From the NCBI GenBank assembly GCA_963971575.1, contig OZ020613.1, positions 44,196,239 to 44,260,238 of the forward strand: DNA of 64,000 nucleotides. The letters run 5' to 3'. The notes under the pieces are model-generated. The model saw only the letters and a program-made list of their open reading frames with translations. It had not been told where the DNA came from and did no database searches. The DNA comes from Liopterus haemorrhoidalis. Its lineage: Eukaryota; Arthropoda; Insecta; Coleoptera; Dytiscidae. Below, piece after piece: positions 9,983 through 20,341 of the stretch. The position numbers and the translations under genes were made by a program. Every line of letters starts with the position of its first letter. The stretch's first letter is position 1.

Positions 9983-10776
9983 CAGTAATACCTCGCTTAA
10001 CGTTACCTCCGTTAACAATACCTCGCTATAACGTCATTTCTGGGCGACAGTAGGACTCAATTTAGAAGAAGAATCGGAACTTGCTAATGAAATCCAGAAT
10101 GAACTTGTTGAAATGGCACACCAATTACATTTCAATGAAGTTGACGCAGATGATATTCAACAATTCCTATAGGATGACAACGACAATCCGCTAACAAATG
10201 AAGAATTGCAAGAACTGACAGAAGAAAAATTGGTAAGAGAAGATGCCAATTCTGACATTGATATGGAAGAGCCGCCGGTTAAAGTTTTAACAACAAAAAT
10301 ATTGTCCAATTGCCTGAGTCAAGTGTCTCATTCGGTAGATATTTTGTCCGAAAATGATCCAGATTTTTCACGAAGTTGTGCTGTAAAAAGAAATGTATTA
10401 AATTCTTTAACATGTTACAGTGACCTATTACGAGAAAAGAAGAGACAAGCAACGCAATCGACCCTTGATTCATTCTAGTCAAAAAATTAAAATGTCACAA
10501 CTTGTCAGTTTATTTACGTATAACCGCTAATTTTGTAATACATACATGCATACTAATTTTATACTTTAAATTTTGTCATGAAAAGCTGTTTTCAGTTGTT
10601 CCTATCTATTAATTAAAAAATTTTAAAAAAATGTATTAAATAATGTATTTTTTTTTTTTTTCAATTTAGTAACCTATCCCTATCCTTCGCGTGTTATTTC
10701 TTCCTCCGTTAACGTTGATTCGGTTAACGTAGTGTTCTTGAGGAACGCATCCCTAATGTTAAACGAGGTATTACTG
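9983..10776 (+). mobile_element. pogo/Tigger-like DNA transposon, internally deleted
   Basis: Ends CAGTAATACCTCGCTTAACG and CGAGGTATTACTG form inverted repeats, flanked by TA (9981-9982, 10777-10778). The repeated CCGTTAAC / GGTTAACG subterminal motifs are typical of Tigger elements. About 800 bp remain of a normal 2.5 kb. The HTH and DDE parts are gone; only the C-terminal coding tail survives. It sits in the arm of the foldback element. Confidence 0.8.
10053..10478 (+). pseudogene. Tigger/jerky-type transposase C-terminal tail
   Basis: One frame reads LNLEEESELANEIQ, then VDADDIQQFL, an in-frame TAG, then DNDNPLTNEELQELTEEKL, the acidic tail that follows the DDE catalytic core in Tigger/jerky transposases. 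It ends with SDLLREKKRQATQSTLDSF before TAG at 10476. The DNA-binding CENP-B-type domain and catalytic triad are deleted, so no activity is possible. An ATG at 10206 is only an internal Met after the stop. Confidence 0.6.
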
Positions 10777-10952
10777 TACTTTATTTTCGACAATCATATT
10801 AGACCAATTAAACTTGTATATCATTGTGCATTCGTTTATAATATGGAGGTGCAGGGTGGATGGATTATAACTACTCGCGAAAAAAATTAAAATAAATAAA
10901 TTTGTATTAAATCTAAACTACATTTGTGTATGGAAATTAGCATCACAGTATA

Positions 10953-12294
10953 GGGGAAAAATTTTAAGATCGTAGCGCCACGCGGATTTTTTTGAAACCA
11001 TTCTAAATCAGATACCACTTGACATTTACTAGTAAATAATAGCGAAAAGTGTATCAAAAAACGACAAAAAATAAATAATTGTTTGGGATTTTCTGATTTT
11101 GTGAAGTGACATTACTTGTAAACATCTAAAATACTACATTTTGTGATCTGGTTTTAAGTTATGGCGGTTTTCCATTGTCGATTATTTTAACTATATTGGG
11201 GGAAATAATAATTCCCGTGTTGTTTACGAAGGGGTAGAAATCTACAATGCTGGGCATATAATATTGTGTGGAGTCACTGAAAAAAGCAGAGAGTTCATAA
11301 AGATTTATGCATTATGGCTCAGTTACACGATGCAAGTAACTTGTACCAGTAAGTACTTGCACAAGTCACTGGCATCGTGTAAACGTACATGCAGTACTGG
11401 TGCCAATACTGGCACAAGTATCTCATGCAAGTCAAGTGAATAGAAGCCGTTCCTATTTACTGGCACAAGTAGCCGTGCCAGTGACTTAAAAATGGCCGCC
11501 ATGAACAGCTGATGTATTTTCGCGGTTACAAAAACAAACTTTTTCACACCTTTTTTTAATAAATGTAGTTTTTGGCGCTGATTCATTTTTGTTTAGAAAA
11601 ACGTACGCATAAAATACATAAAATTAGGTTAAACATCGAAAATTGGCGCGTTAAAAAGACGGTTTTACGCATAAAAATAATTGGAAGCATCTACATTTTG
11701 CAGTGTGTCTCGGGTTCTTTGCAAGGTTACTTAAATAAGATACTGGAATACGTGTAAACGACAAAACGACTTGTGCAAGTACTGGCACAAGTACTTGTGC
11801 CAGTACTTGCACAAGTTACTGGCATCGTGTAACCGGGCCATTATGCCTACAAACTTGTGCATTACAAACCCACACACAATAACAGGAATTTTCAAGATAT
11901 GCGATAATAAATACAAAATTGAAAATATTTTTTGTAGTCACTATCATTAAAATGTAATGAGCAAACTTTGATATAAGGGCTCACTTTTTTTCCAATTTTT
12001 AAATTGTTTATCTAAACATCGCGTCGATTCCTAACCTCTTGCTTTCCCAATTTTGTTTCGAACCGTACGGTGTCTGATATTAGTGGAAACAAATGAAACG
12101 ATATTTCCGGGTTTTTTCTTTTCAATGAATTGCACATAGGCACACAACAATATGTATTATACATTTTTCAATGATTATAATAAAACTTTAAAAACAAACT
12201 TCATACAAAACCAATACACAAAACGAAATGTTATCTGATGTACACAAGTTCATGAAACGCTCACCAGATGGTAGGGTGCTTACCTGCAAATCCC
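10953..12294. mobile_element. GGGGAA-ended DNA element (family A), copy 2
   Basis: Starts GGGGAAAAATTTTAAGATCG after TA (10951-10952) and ends so that the reverse reads GGGATTTGCAGGTAAGCACC with ACCATCTGGTG further in, before TA (12295-12296). Both ends match the other two copies at 4714-5751 and 41878-42139. This is the longest copy, but 526 bp of it is a Harbinger MITE (11315-11840). No transposase recognised. Confidence 0.65.
11315..11840. mobile_element. PIF/Harbinger-like MITE
   Basis: 526 bp with TTA on both sides (11312-11314, 11841-11843), the 3-bp TWA duplication of PIF/Harbinger. Ends TGGCTCAGTTACACGATG and, reversed, TGGCCCGGTTACACGATG. Subterminal ACTTGCACAAGT and ACTGGCA repeats are dense at both ends. 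It shares its end and about 200 bp next to it with the MADF-bearing fragment at 7262-7878, in inverse orientation. Non-coding. Confidence 0.8.
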
Positions 12295-12831
12295 TATACT
12301 TCTTATAAATAAACTCATTTAATAAATTGATACTAAATTTAAACTATTAAAAGTGATAAATTACATTTTACTATTGGCAACACTGCAAGCATGCGTAATA
12401 GGGTGGCTTTGCAGTTGTTACCAAGAGTACTATTCTAAATCCTAGAGTTTAGAGAGTATAATATGAAATAGAACAACACCATTTGCCCTGTACGGTAATT
12501 TAACGTTTGAACGAGCTATAATAGAATTTGAAAAGCATTTAAGTAGAGTGCATTCGCTCACAATTGGCAACACTGATTAGAAGCGTCGCATGAAGTGATG
12601 AACAACCATGGCTGATGTAATATTCTTTTCAAACACGTGGTTCGAATAATAGGCATTTTATAGTGTTTTGTTCCTGATTTTTATCATGTTATTCTATTGA
12701 ATTTGAAGCGCATTTACTGGTAAGTAATATTTATATTCAAAACAATTCTGCTTTGATTGCAAAAATAATTTTATTCAATTTATGTTCAAAAGTGTATAAC
12801 CTATTAATTTTTGAATTTATTATTTAAGATT

Positions 12832-13064
12832 ATGGATCGTAAACATAGATGCATTATGCCAGGATGTACATATGGGAGTGAACCGTATTTTACTTTTCCA
12901 AGGAATGAAGATTTCTGGCAAAAATGGATGGAAGTAATTCCAAATTTACAGTGTTTTTTGCAAGAATTTGGAAGATATAAACTACCATGAGACAATATCC
13001 TGTCGGTGCTGCTCATTTTCATACAAATCAGTTTCAAACTCCTGAAAGAACGAAATTATTGTGA
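12832..13064 (+). pseudogene. THAP-domain pseudogene
   Basis: From ATG at 12832 the frame gives CIMPGCTYGSEPYFTFPRN and FWQKWM, the first Cys pair, FxFP and Trp of a THAP zinc finger (C2CH DNA-binding domain of P-element and related transposases). A TGA follows at 12988. In the next frame comes AHFHTNQFQTPERTKLL, matching the THAP C-H-F end, but the Cys before the His is read as Gly/Ala. A TTATTTAAG acceptor-like site lies just before the ATG. The zinc site is incomplete and the frame broken. No DDE part follows. Confidence 0.55.
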
Positions 13065-13259
13065 GAAGTGGTTCCAGTCAATTTCCTCTCATAAAGCATC
13101 TCAACATCCGTACCAGAGAAACTACATCAAGTTAGAAATGGATCGAGCCAGGCACTAATCCGCAGGAAACAGTATATTACATCAGACCAAACCAAGTATC
13201 TTTTTACAAATAATATTAATTTTCCCATAAAAATAATTTACTGCATATTGCATAGGAAA

Positions 13260-13302
13260 AGTAAATTTATGTAATCTTACCGTGTTAGATTACATAAATT
13301 TT
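13260..13302. repeat. Hairpin, 15-bp arms
   Basis: AATTTATGTAATCT and its exact inverse AGATTACATAAATT are separated by a short loop (TACCGTGTT region). Too short to class; it stands alone 50 bp before a small MITE. Confidence 0.5.
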
Positions 13303-13349
13303 TTGACTGAAATTGGAAATTAGTCGAACAACACAAAGAAGAATAGTGC

Positions 13350-13460
13350 ACGGTTGCATAAAAGTCTTAAAAGTAGATGTAACCTAAAACTCATTAAAGA
13401 GTAATGCATTTCTAGGCAATTTTCTGTTTTACATCGAGTTTTAAGAGTTATGCAACCGTA
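13350..13460. mobile_element. Very short MITE (about 110 bp)
   Basis: Ends ACGGTTGCATAAAAGTCTTA and, reversed from the right, ACGGTTGCATAACTCTTAAA, with further pairing to TAGATGTAAC/TCGATGTAAA. The inverted arms cover most of the element. No clear target duplication. No coding. Confidence 0.55.
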
Positions 13461-14731
13461 CATAAGTGAAATACATTATAATTCATTTCTTAGCTACGTG
13501 CCGAACTATATTTTGAAAACTAGTGACTTTTAATGATTAAATAGCACTTTGAGACCAATTGTTTTTAAAAGTAAATAGGGCTTTATCAGTAAACCGACAA
13601 TTTATATAGGATTATTAAAGCTTGCTTTTTAAAAAATAAATTAAATATTACTTTGGCAACTGTATGACAATATGGCAGGACAATTAAAATTAAAATTTGA
13701 CATTTGAAACATAAACTGTCATATTTTGGGCAGATTAGCCAACATTAATTGAAAATCATTTAATATTTGAGATGCAGGCAGGTAATATTAAAGAAATGAA
13801 CTTTACGCTCTTGAATTTTCGAACTAAAATTTTCAAGCTTTGTTCTAATTTTAAATTGATATTCTATAATAAATGTGTCTGTTGCTATTTATCCTGGATT
13901 GATGTTTTACCTTTATAATGTCATAGAAAATTTCCAATTTCACTCAATTCCAAATTTATTTGGAGCTCAAATAATCGCCCGGTGACTTACTAATATTTTA
14001 GTTTGTAAAACAGAAAAAAAATTTCCCAAAAGGCGATATGTTGCCCAACCTGACAAAACTGATGACGGGAACATAGATAATAGATCTTTTCGGGAAAATA
14101 AAGAACTGATTCGGGAAAATAATTCCATGTGAATTATATCAGATGTAGAATAAAATATGTAAAATGAATTTGTTATAAGTTTTCTTTAAATTTATCTTTT
14201 AATTTATTTTATTTAAATTTATTATTTCTCTAAATTAGATAATGAAAGTTTAAAATAGACTATAGATTATAGACATTTTCAGGCGAAAAATCGCCATTGT
14301 TGCTGTGCGCCAAAAATTTTAATTAACTAATTAAAAGACCTGCATAGAAAAATATTGAATTCGTAGATACATCTAATTCAAATTGTGATGCTCCTCTTAA
14401 TTTCGCTTGTAATGCATTAGACAAAATATATCAAGTGATTTTACCTTAAGTTAAGAATCTAAATCTGAATGTGGAAGTTTAAAATCTTGTAATGAATTTC
14501 GTCATGTAACAGATTCCTCAGCTCGTTTACACGTAGGTCCGTGCATCTTAAATTGTACGATAATTTGAAATAAAATAAGACTTGAGTTTTACCGGTGAAT
14601 TTGGTTTATGACAATTCCATAATTTATGAAGAAAATTATCAGTCATGTCATTATTATGAAATTAATTTTGTATTAAAAATGAAGAGTGGAATATAATAAA
14701 AAAATATATATAAATAAAATAAAATTGTTAA
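13461..14731. other. A+T-rich stretch, nothing recognised
   Basis: No open frame above 60 codons and no terminal repeats found on reading both strands. A GCGCCAAAAATTTTAA motif near 14310 and GGGAAAATA repeats near 14090-14120 are the only non-random looking spots. Confidence 0.4.
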
Positions 14732-14733
14732 TA

Positions 14734-15070
14734 TTATCTGTCTCATTTTGTAATACGAAACTAAAAGGGAAATTTCATTTTTTATGTTTTATATTTAAAA
14801 TATCGTCGTAGGGTGGTAATTCTGAAACGGCACTTTTCAAAATATTAGACATGTCTATCACAATTGACATGTCAATCGCAATTTTGACATGTCAATTTGT
14901 TATCTGACATACATAGTTTTTGAGTGAATATAACCTCGATATAATAAAATTTAACCAAAGATTTAAAAGCCAAGTTTACAAGTTCACAAGTTTCCATAAA
15001 AGTCTATTTACACCACAACGGTCACCAAAGTAACCAGATCTAGTTTCGTATTACAAAATGAGACAGATTA
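14734..15070. mobile_element. TTATCTGTCTC-ended MITE, copy 1
   Basis: 337 bp with ends TTATCTGTCTCATTTTGTAA and, reversed, TAATCTGTCTCATTTTGTAA, inverted repeats of about 30 bp running into CGAAACTA, with TA on both sides (14732-14733, 15071-15072). The second copy (50975-51457) has a proven empty site, confirming the TA duplication. Internal ATTAGACATGTC/GACATGTCAA repeats. Non-coding. Confidence 0.8.
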
Positions 15071-15197
15071 TATCACCTACATGTTAAATATTTAAGGCAA
15101 AACATATCTTAAGGATGGTAGCATAAATATTTACTTAAATTATTAGTTTTATTTATAAATATTTTTTTATTTACGTTATTTATTTATTTATTTATAG

Positions 15198-15453
15198 TGA
15201 CGTGTTAGTCCCTTTTTGAGCTAAAGGAAAAGTGCCCGACGCTCAGCTCGGGGGCAAACACATTAGAATACCCCAAGGTAAAATAAATAAAAAAACACAA
15301 CAAATACTTGTAAACACGATTTAATCACTCACTTCGCAGTCGAGAAGGAAGTCCCCTTGCTTCTCCCGCGCTACCATACTCCTGCCGCCATCCTGCGGCA
15401 ATCCCACGAACTACAACCACAAGCGTGTCATGCCTAGGGGGTACCACGCGTCA
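15198..15453. mobile_element. Solo LTR of Gypsy family B
   Basis: 256 bp, TGACGTGTTAG to CACGCGTCA, closely similar to the two LTRs of the element at 25523-28247. It is flanked by ATAG on both sides (15194-15197 and 15454-15457), a 4-bp duplication. No internal sequence follows, so it is a solo LTR left by LTR-LTR recombination. Several substitutions separate it from the other LTRs. Confidence 0.85.
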
Positions 15454-15740
15454 ATAGTAACTATATATTTTAGCATGAATTAAAGCATAAGAAGCTATTT
15501 TCCATAAAATCAAAGCGCTTGAATAAAATTTGTGTCAATAGGGAAAAAAATTTAAGATTCTGTAACATGTCTTTTAACTCTGGATATGCAACCATAATTT
15601 TTTCTCTGCGCCTTCTAAGTCTATCGACAGAGCTTGGCTCGTTGCAGTGCCGATTTTTTTTCTGTTGTGCTTAAATCTTTTATTTCTACACTCACTGCCT
15701 TCTATACCTCAGCTATTGCCTTTTCCTTATTATCCAGATA

Positions 15741-16870
15741 TATATTTTTTTATTATTATTATTATGGCCTCGAGTTTCCTCATACAGCCAGTCACTAGTG
15801 TTTATTTAAACGTTAGTTCACTACAGTTATTTATTAAATTAATTACTTAATTTTTTACAGTTCTATTTTTATATTGTTCATAAAGTTATATACTGCTTCC
15901 AATACTTTAATTTCTTCATTCAGTAGCGTTTCTCTGCTAAAGGGCATTGGCCACCCTGCTTTCAGCAAATCTTCATAAAGTACTTCTCTTTCTAAAGTGT
16001 ATAAAATACACTTCAGCAAAATATGCTGTATATATGTCGGCTATCTCTGTACATAGGCAATGTGGATCGTCGATCAGGTTTAATTTAAATAAATGTGCGT
16101 ACTCAAGTAATATAACTTATGAATTTTCGTTTTTTTTTTTGTTTATATCCTTGAAACAAGGTCTTCTTGTAACTGTTGATTGTATATTTTTTAATATCTT
16201 TCCTTTCGTCGATTTTTCGTACTCCAATTACCATTTTTTATATATATATATCTATTTTTATTATAGATTTCATGTCCGATTTTAGTATTTTTATATCTTC
16301 ATCAATGTTGGTTTCTTCCGTTGCTAGTTTGGCAAGTTTGTCAACTTTTTCATTTTGGATAATACCCTTATGTCCTTTGATCCATATTATTTCTATCTTT
16401 CTTTTCTCCCTAAGGTCATCGATTTCCTTTCTGATTTTCCAAAAAAGTGCATTATCGTTTGGATGTGGATTATTGATTTTTGTTACTAGGCTTTGTCAGT
16501 CTGTGAATATGACAAAATTATTATATTCTACCGTTTGGCAGTATTCTATTGCTTTCATAACCGCAATAATTTCTGCCGTATATACAGAACATTCATTTGG
16601 TGTTTTAATCAGTTTCGGGTTGTCAAATTTTGAATCGTAAGATTTTCCAGATTAACTTTATGGTTTACCTTTTTAGTCTTTGGTACAATTCCCGTGTTTG
16701 TTGATTTTCTGGCTATTCCACTTTTGGAGGCTGAGGGGGGCTGATATGAATATTTTAGCTGGATATCTCGGATCATTCATTATTGATGTTTTTTTTGTGT
16801 ATGTCATATCTTTAATTACAGCTTTCGAAGTTGTGTCGGTTATAGGATGTGCATTATTTGAGGTTATGTC
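15741..16870 (-). pseudogene. I-like non-LTR retrotransposon 3' end with RNase H domain
   Basis: On the minus strand 16640-16300 gives ECSVYTAEIIAVMKAIEYCQ, then FVIFTD, a stop, SLVTKI and IEIIWIKGHKGIIQNEKVDK. These are RNase H motifs: the E helix, the TD catalytic Asp, and the HxG..NE.xD end. Such RNase H domains sit after RT in I, R1 and LOA-type LINEs and remove the RNA strand. The frame ends at 15855 after a conserved-looking tail; a UTR follows and the copy ends in a TAA/ATA run at 15741-15764, the tail type of I elements. RT and endonuclease are absent (5' truncation), and stops show it is dead. Confidence 0.65.
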
Positions 16871-17395
16871 CTAATCTTTAATTTTCTCGTTTGATAGACA
16901 GTTGTTGTTTTTTAGATGGCTTACTTGGTCATTTAGCACATCGATTTTCATGTTTTGTGACTTGTTGAGTTCAGTTAGACAGTCTATTTTGTCGGATAAT
17001 TCCTTCAAAGATCTCTTGTAGTATTACAAACATATATACAAAAGAAATCTAAACATTTATTAATATAAATTATCAAAATCTACAACTATTAAAGACATTA
17101 AAATTATCATTATAATGACATTGTAATTTTTCATAAAATAATAATAATAATAAACGTAATATTACCTTTTATCATAATATTTTTTTTTTTCGTATGATAT
17201 ACTTCAATTCAAGGAGTGCAGTATAATGCGGCATTGCACTCCTTGCAATGAAAATCGGTCTCTCGCCTTCTCTTATTTTTACAACAAATCCCCCCTTCCC
17301 TCTTCGGTTGGGATATTTTTAATAAAATGTCTCGAAGTCAATCGGATAGGTTTTTCTATATGTGATCATCCCACAGTACTGGACTTATCAACAGA
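16871..17395. other. Spacer with a small hairpin
   Basis: No gene. CAAGGAGTGCA (from 17212) and TGCACTCCTTG (to 17247) are exact inverses around a loop. Upstream is an ATA-rich run. It separates the LINE fragment from the Gypsy relic. Confidence 0.4.
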
Positions 17396-17396
17396 A

Positions 17397-18540
17397 TTAT
17401 ATTTTTCGCATTGCCATCATGACTGTCACTGGCTCGCATTCGTGTGATGTCACTTTCGCTGTCTTTGCCAAGTCCACCGACACAAAGTTCATGCTGGCCT
17501 GGGTGTCTAAGAGCGCCACTTTCTCAACACCGTTCACTGACACTGTGATACACGGTCCATTTTTGTTTGTGTCCACTATTCTCATCGCCGGCTCATTGTC
17601 TAATGTCACTAGTCCATTGTTCACGGGTTCAGTCGCACCGCCGAAAGACTTCCCGCACGGGTCTCCGGATCTAATCGTTTCCCGACCGCGTATGATCCCG
17701 TGCATTCAGACGGGGACAATCGAGTCTGATATGTCCGCGTTGACCCAACTCAAAACACCCGTCTCGCTCATTATCTTCCGGCTGCTTCGTAGGCGAAATC
17801 CTACGCTGCACAGGAGTATCTGCCAACTCACCTCCGGTCTGACTCACGGGCCCACTATTGCTGATGTCTCTCTGCACAGACTCAGCTCTCTGTAGCAACT
17901 CCTCCACCGTCATTGCTAGTGGGTACCGTAAGTGCACCCGCACCTCCGGTAACAGCAACTCCAATATTGCCGTAGCCATTACCTCATCTGGCTCGCTCGG
18001 AAATATCCGCTTATACATGAGCCTCTTTTTCGAGATAAATTCGGTTGCGTCCTCATTCTTCTTTTGGGTTTCTCCAAACAGCCTGGCACGGATTCGGGCC
18101 TTGTCACTTGGCTCGTTGAATCTTGCGCCAAAAGCCGTTTTGAACTCTGTCCAGTTCAGTAACATAAAACGCCTTTGGAGCCAGCAATCTTTGGCCGTCC
18201 CACCGAGTTTACTCGTGGTGATTTTAACCTAGGCTTCACTCGGTATACCCGCCTTAGATAGCGTCTCTGGCGCTTGCTCCAGGAAAACCACCGGATCCTC
18301 ATAATCTTCACCTCGGAACTCCGAGAAGATGTCATTCAGTAACTTGAAATACGGCACCTCGCGGGTATCAGCTGAACTGCAGTCGTGTGCTACCATCTTG
18401 CTTGAAGACCCTTGCTCGATCTCTTCTTTTCCAGGTGCTGACCTTCCTTTTCTCGCCGGCGTCTCAAGCGCCTCTTGCTTGCGCAGGCGCTCCTTCATCA
18501 CTTCGAGCGTCTGTAAAATTCTACTCAACATGTCCTCCAT
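17397..18540 (-). pseudogene. gag: Gypsy family B gag-protease relic
   Basis: Starts MEDMLSR at 18540 like the gag of the element at 25523-28247 and is collinear with it. A TGG-to-TAG change after PSEA at about 18230 breaks the gag frame. The zinc knuckle reads CFELGQRGHIRLDC, having lost its second Cys. After it a protease region is visible: KVALLDTQASMNFVSVDLA, with the catalytic D-T-G changed to D-T-Q. This copy is more complete here than the 25523-28247 copy, which lacks most of the protease. Truncated at 17397. The sequence 18541-18750 matches the leader of the other copy. No LTR at either side. Confidence 0.75.
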
Positions 18541-18750
18541 CTTGTTTTTTTTTTTTTTTAACAAAGGATACCTGTTGAATACTCACCGTTGCACTCGCGA
18601 ACACTAATGTTTCGCTCCGCGTTTTAATTCGAGCGCACTTCCTGGTTCTAGCCTTTCTGCGTCGACAGATTGCACAGATTGCACCGACAACCCACTACGT
18701 TAGCCGCCAATTAACGCGGGAATCACGAGCGTCTAAACGTAGGGGGTCAT

Positions 18751-19120
18751 TCGACCAATCATAGTAAAGCAGCAAAGTAGGCAACCATGCTTGCTTCGAT
18801 TTGTGTGGGAATGCCTTTTTTATTTTAAAATTAATTTTTAGTAATTTGTCTAATTTCACGCTATACAAGTTTCTAGGAAGTTTAAATTATAATAAAACCT
18901 ACCGTACTGTAGATTGAATATTTTTATATGTATAATATAAATGAAAGCAAATTTTATTTATAAAACAAAATAACTTTAGTTATTAAGTTACAAAAAAATA
19001 TGTTTGCAGTCATTAATTAATTTTAATTTTATTATGAAACGGTATATATGGTTACATTTCAAACATTTACATTTTTTAAAGCAATTTTTATTGTCTTCCA
19101 CAAAAGTTTACATTAAAAAG
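18751..19120. other. A+T-rich spacer
   Basis: No gene or terminal repeat recognised. It lies between the truncated Gypsy leader and the 3' end of the SWIM-type gene, so part may be 3' UTR of the latter. Confidence 0.35.
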
Positions 19121-19742
19121 TTAAAAACTGGTTTTACATTTGTCAACGTAATAAATTGATAATTGTAAAACTAGCTTTAAACAACGTGTTATTAAACATT
19201 GTGAATTGTCTTCTCTTAACAAACTTATAATTTTTGTTATTTCTGATTGACATGGTTTTCCCAGTCGAATAGCCGGAATCTTTCGTTTTTTCTTTGTTGA
19301 TTTGAACCTATGTGAAAATAACCAAAATGAAACCAATAATAAAAATTCAGTATTCTGTTATATTAACAAACCTTGGTTGACTATCAATATTTTTATTTGC
19401 TGGTCCGCGATCCTTATTTGTAAAAAGTAAAGATGAACTTCCTGAAGGCAAAGTTGATGCGATATTCACAGCTGATGTTAAATATTGGTTCATTTTAATT
19501 AAAATATCCTTATTAGCTATTTCTGATAAATTAAGAGAAGACAGCGTTTTCAAATTTTTGGAGATATTAGTCCGAACTGTTGTTAAATTATTTTGTAAAG
19601 TGTTCAAGTGTAATTCTTCTTCATTTACTTTGCTATCACTCTTATTAACATTATTTATGTTAACCTTTTTAATATTAATAGAGCTCCTTGCCGTTACCAT
19701 ACACACTTTATGTATGTGTTTACAAATATTTGCATAAAATAA
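19121..19742 (-). CDS. SWIM-type zinc finger end plus coiled-coil tail, two exons (partial)
   Basis: On the minus strand ANICKHIHKVCMV matches the last half (C-x-H) of a SWIM zinc finger, as found in MULE-type transposases. It is followed by a helical Asn/Lys/Leu-rich segment (LHLNTLQNNLTTVRTNISKN). The first exon ends NKNIDSQPR at AAG|GTTTGT and the second starts after CACATAG with FKSTKKKRKIPAIRLG, giving a consistent reading through a short intron (about 19304-19376). It stops at about 19121. The first CxC of the SWIM motif and any catalytic domain are missing upstream. Likely the C-terminus of a transposon protein; family uncertain. Confidence 0.45.
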
Positions 19743-20341
19743 AAAATCCGTACTATTGACTAAATTAGCTATTAGCTATTAAAAGCTATTGACTAAATTA
19801 AAAAATATATATTTTGAAAATATGCTACATGCTATTTGTACAAACAAAACAGCTTTTTAGGTAGAATAAAACAGGTTATTAAAATATGAATATAAACATT
19901 TATTTTTTACAATCTTTTATTTAAAAATATAATTACTATACACATACATAGAGACAATTTTATTATTAACTAGCTGGCGTACCCGTACTTCGTCCGGTTT
20001 TTGTTATGTAAGTTTTTGCTGTTAACATAAATCATAAGTAACATATTTCAATTTCAAGTAGAACAGAAAATAATCGTTTCTTTGTTCTAAACTACTCTTA
20101 CATATATTTTTGATGTTAGATAAATAATAAATTATGTTCTTAAAAGCTACTTTGAACAGAAGAGAAACGTTTCTTTATTCTAAACAATTTTTATTATGTA
20201 CAAAAAAAAAAAAAAAATAATAGGTAATAGGTATAATTTCCAATTTTATTACTATAGATTAAAATTGATCAATGGCCATCAAATAGGTGGAATAATTGTA
20301 CCTTTACCGTACCATGGTAAACCAATCTGAGCTAAAAATAA
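19743..20341. other. A+T-rich spacer with a repeat-end motif
   Basis: Contains CTAGCTGGCGTACCCGTACT at about 19972, similar to the CTAGCTG..CCCG..CTTCGT motif that occurs at one end of some insect interspersed repeats, followed by TTTTTGTTATG and an A-run at 20199. No coding part seen, so only a fragment of such a repeat may be present. Confidence 0.3.

Larger units (their letters stand above)
9625..10814. mobile_element. Foldback element interrupted by a Tigger element
   Basis: The left arm from TCAATTTTAATTGGGC to the centre GGCGGTGTACACCTACACCGCC is matched in inverse by 9784-9980, which continues after the Tigger insertion to AGACCAATTAAA at 10814. Shared blocks include CGAAGTAAGCTTAAAGGA and AGTTAGTAAA. 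The right arm has an extra stretch of about 80 bp bounded by repeated TTTTACACATTC. The outer part (AATTGGGCTAATA, GCACCTAAAAACAAG) is also present at 57690-57770, so this is a repeat family. Confidence 0.65.
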
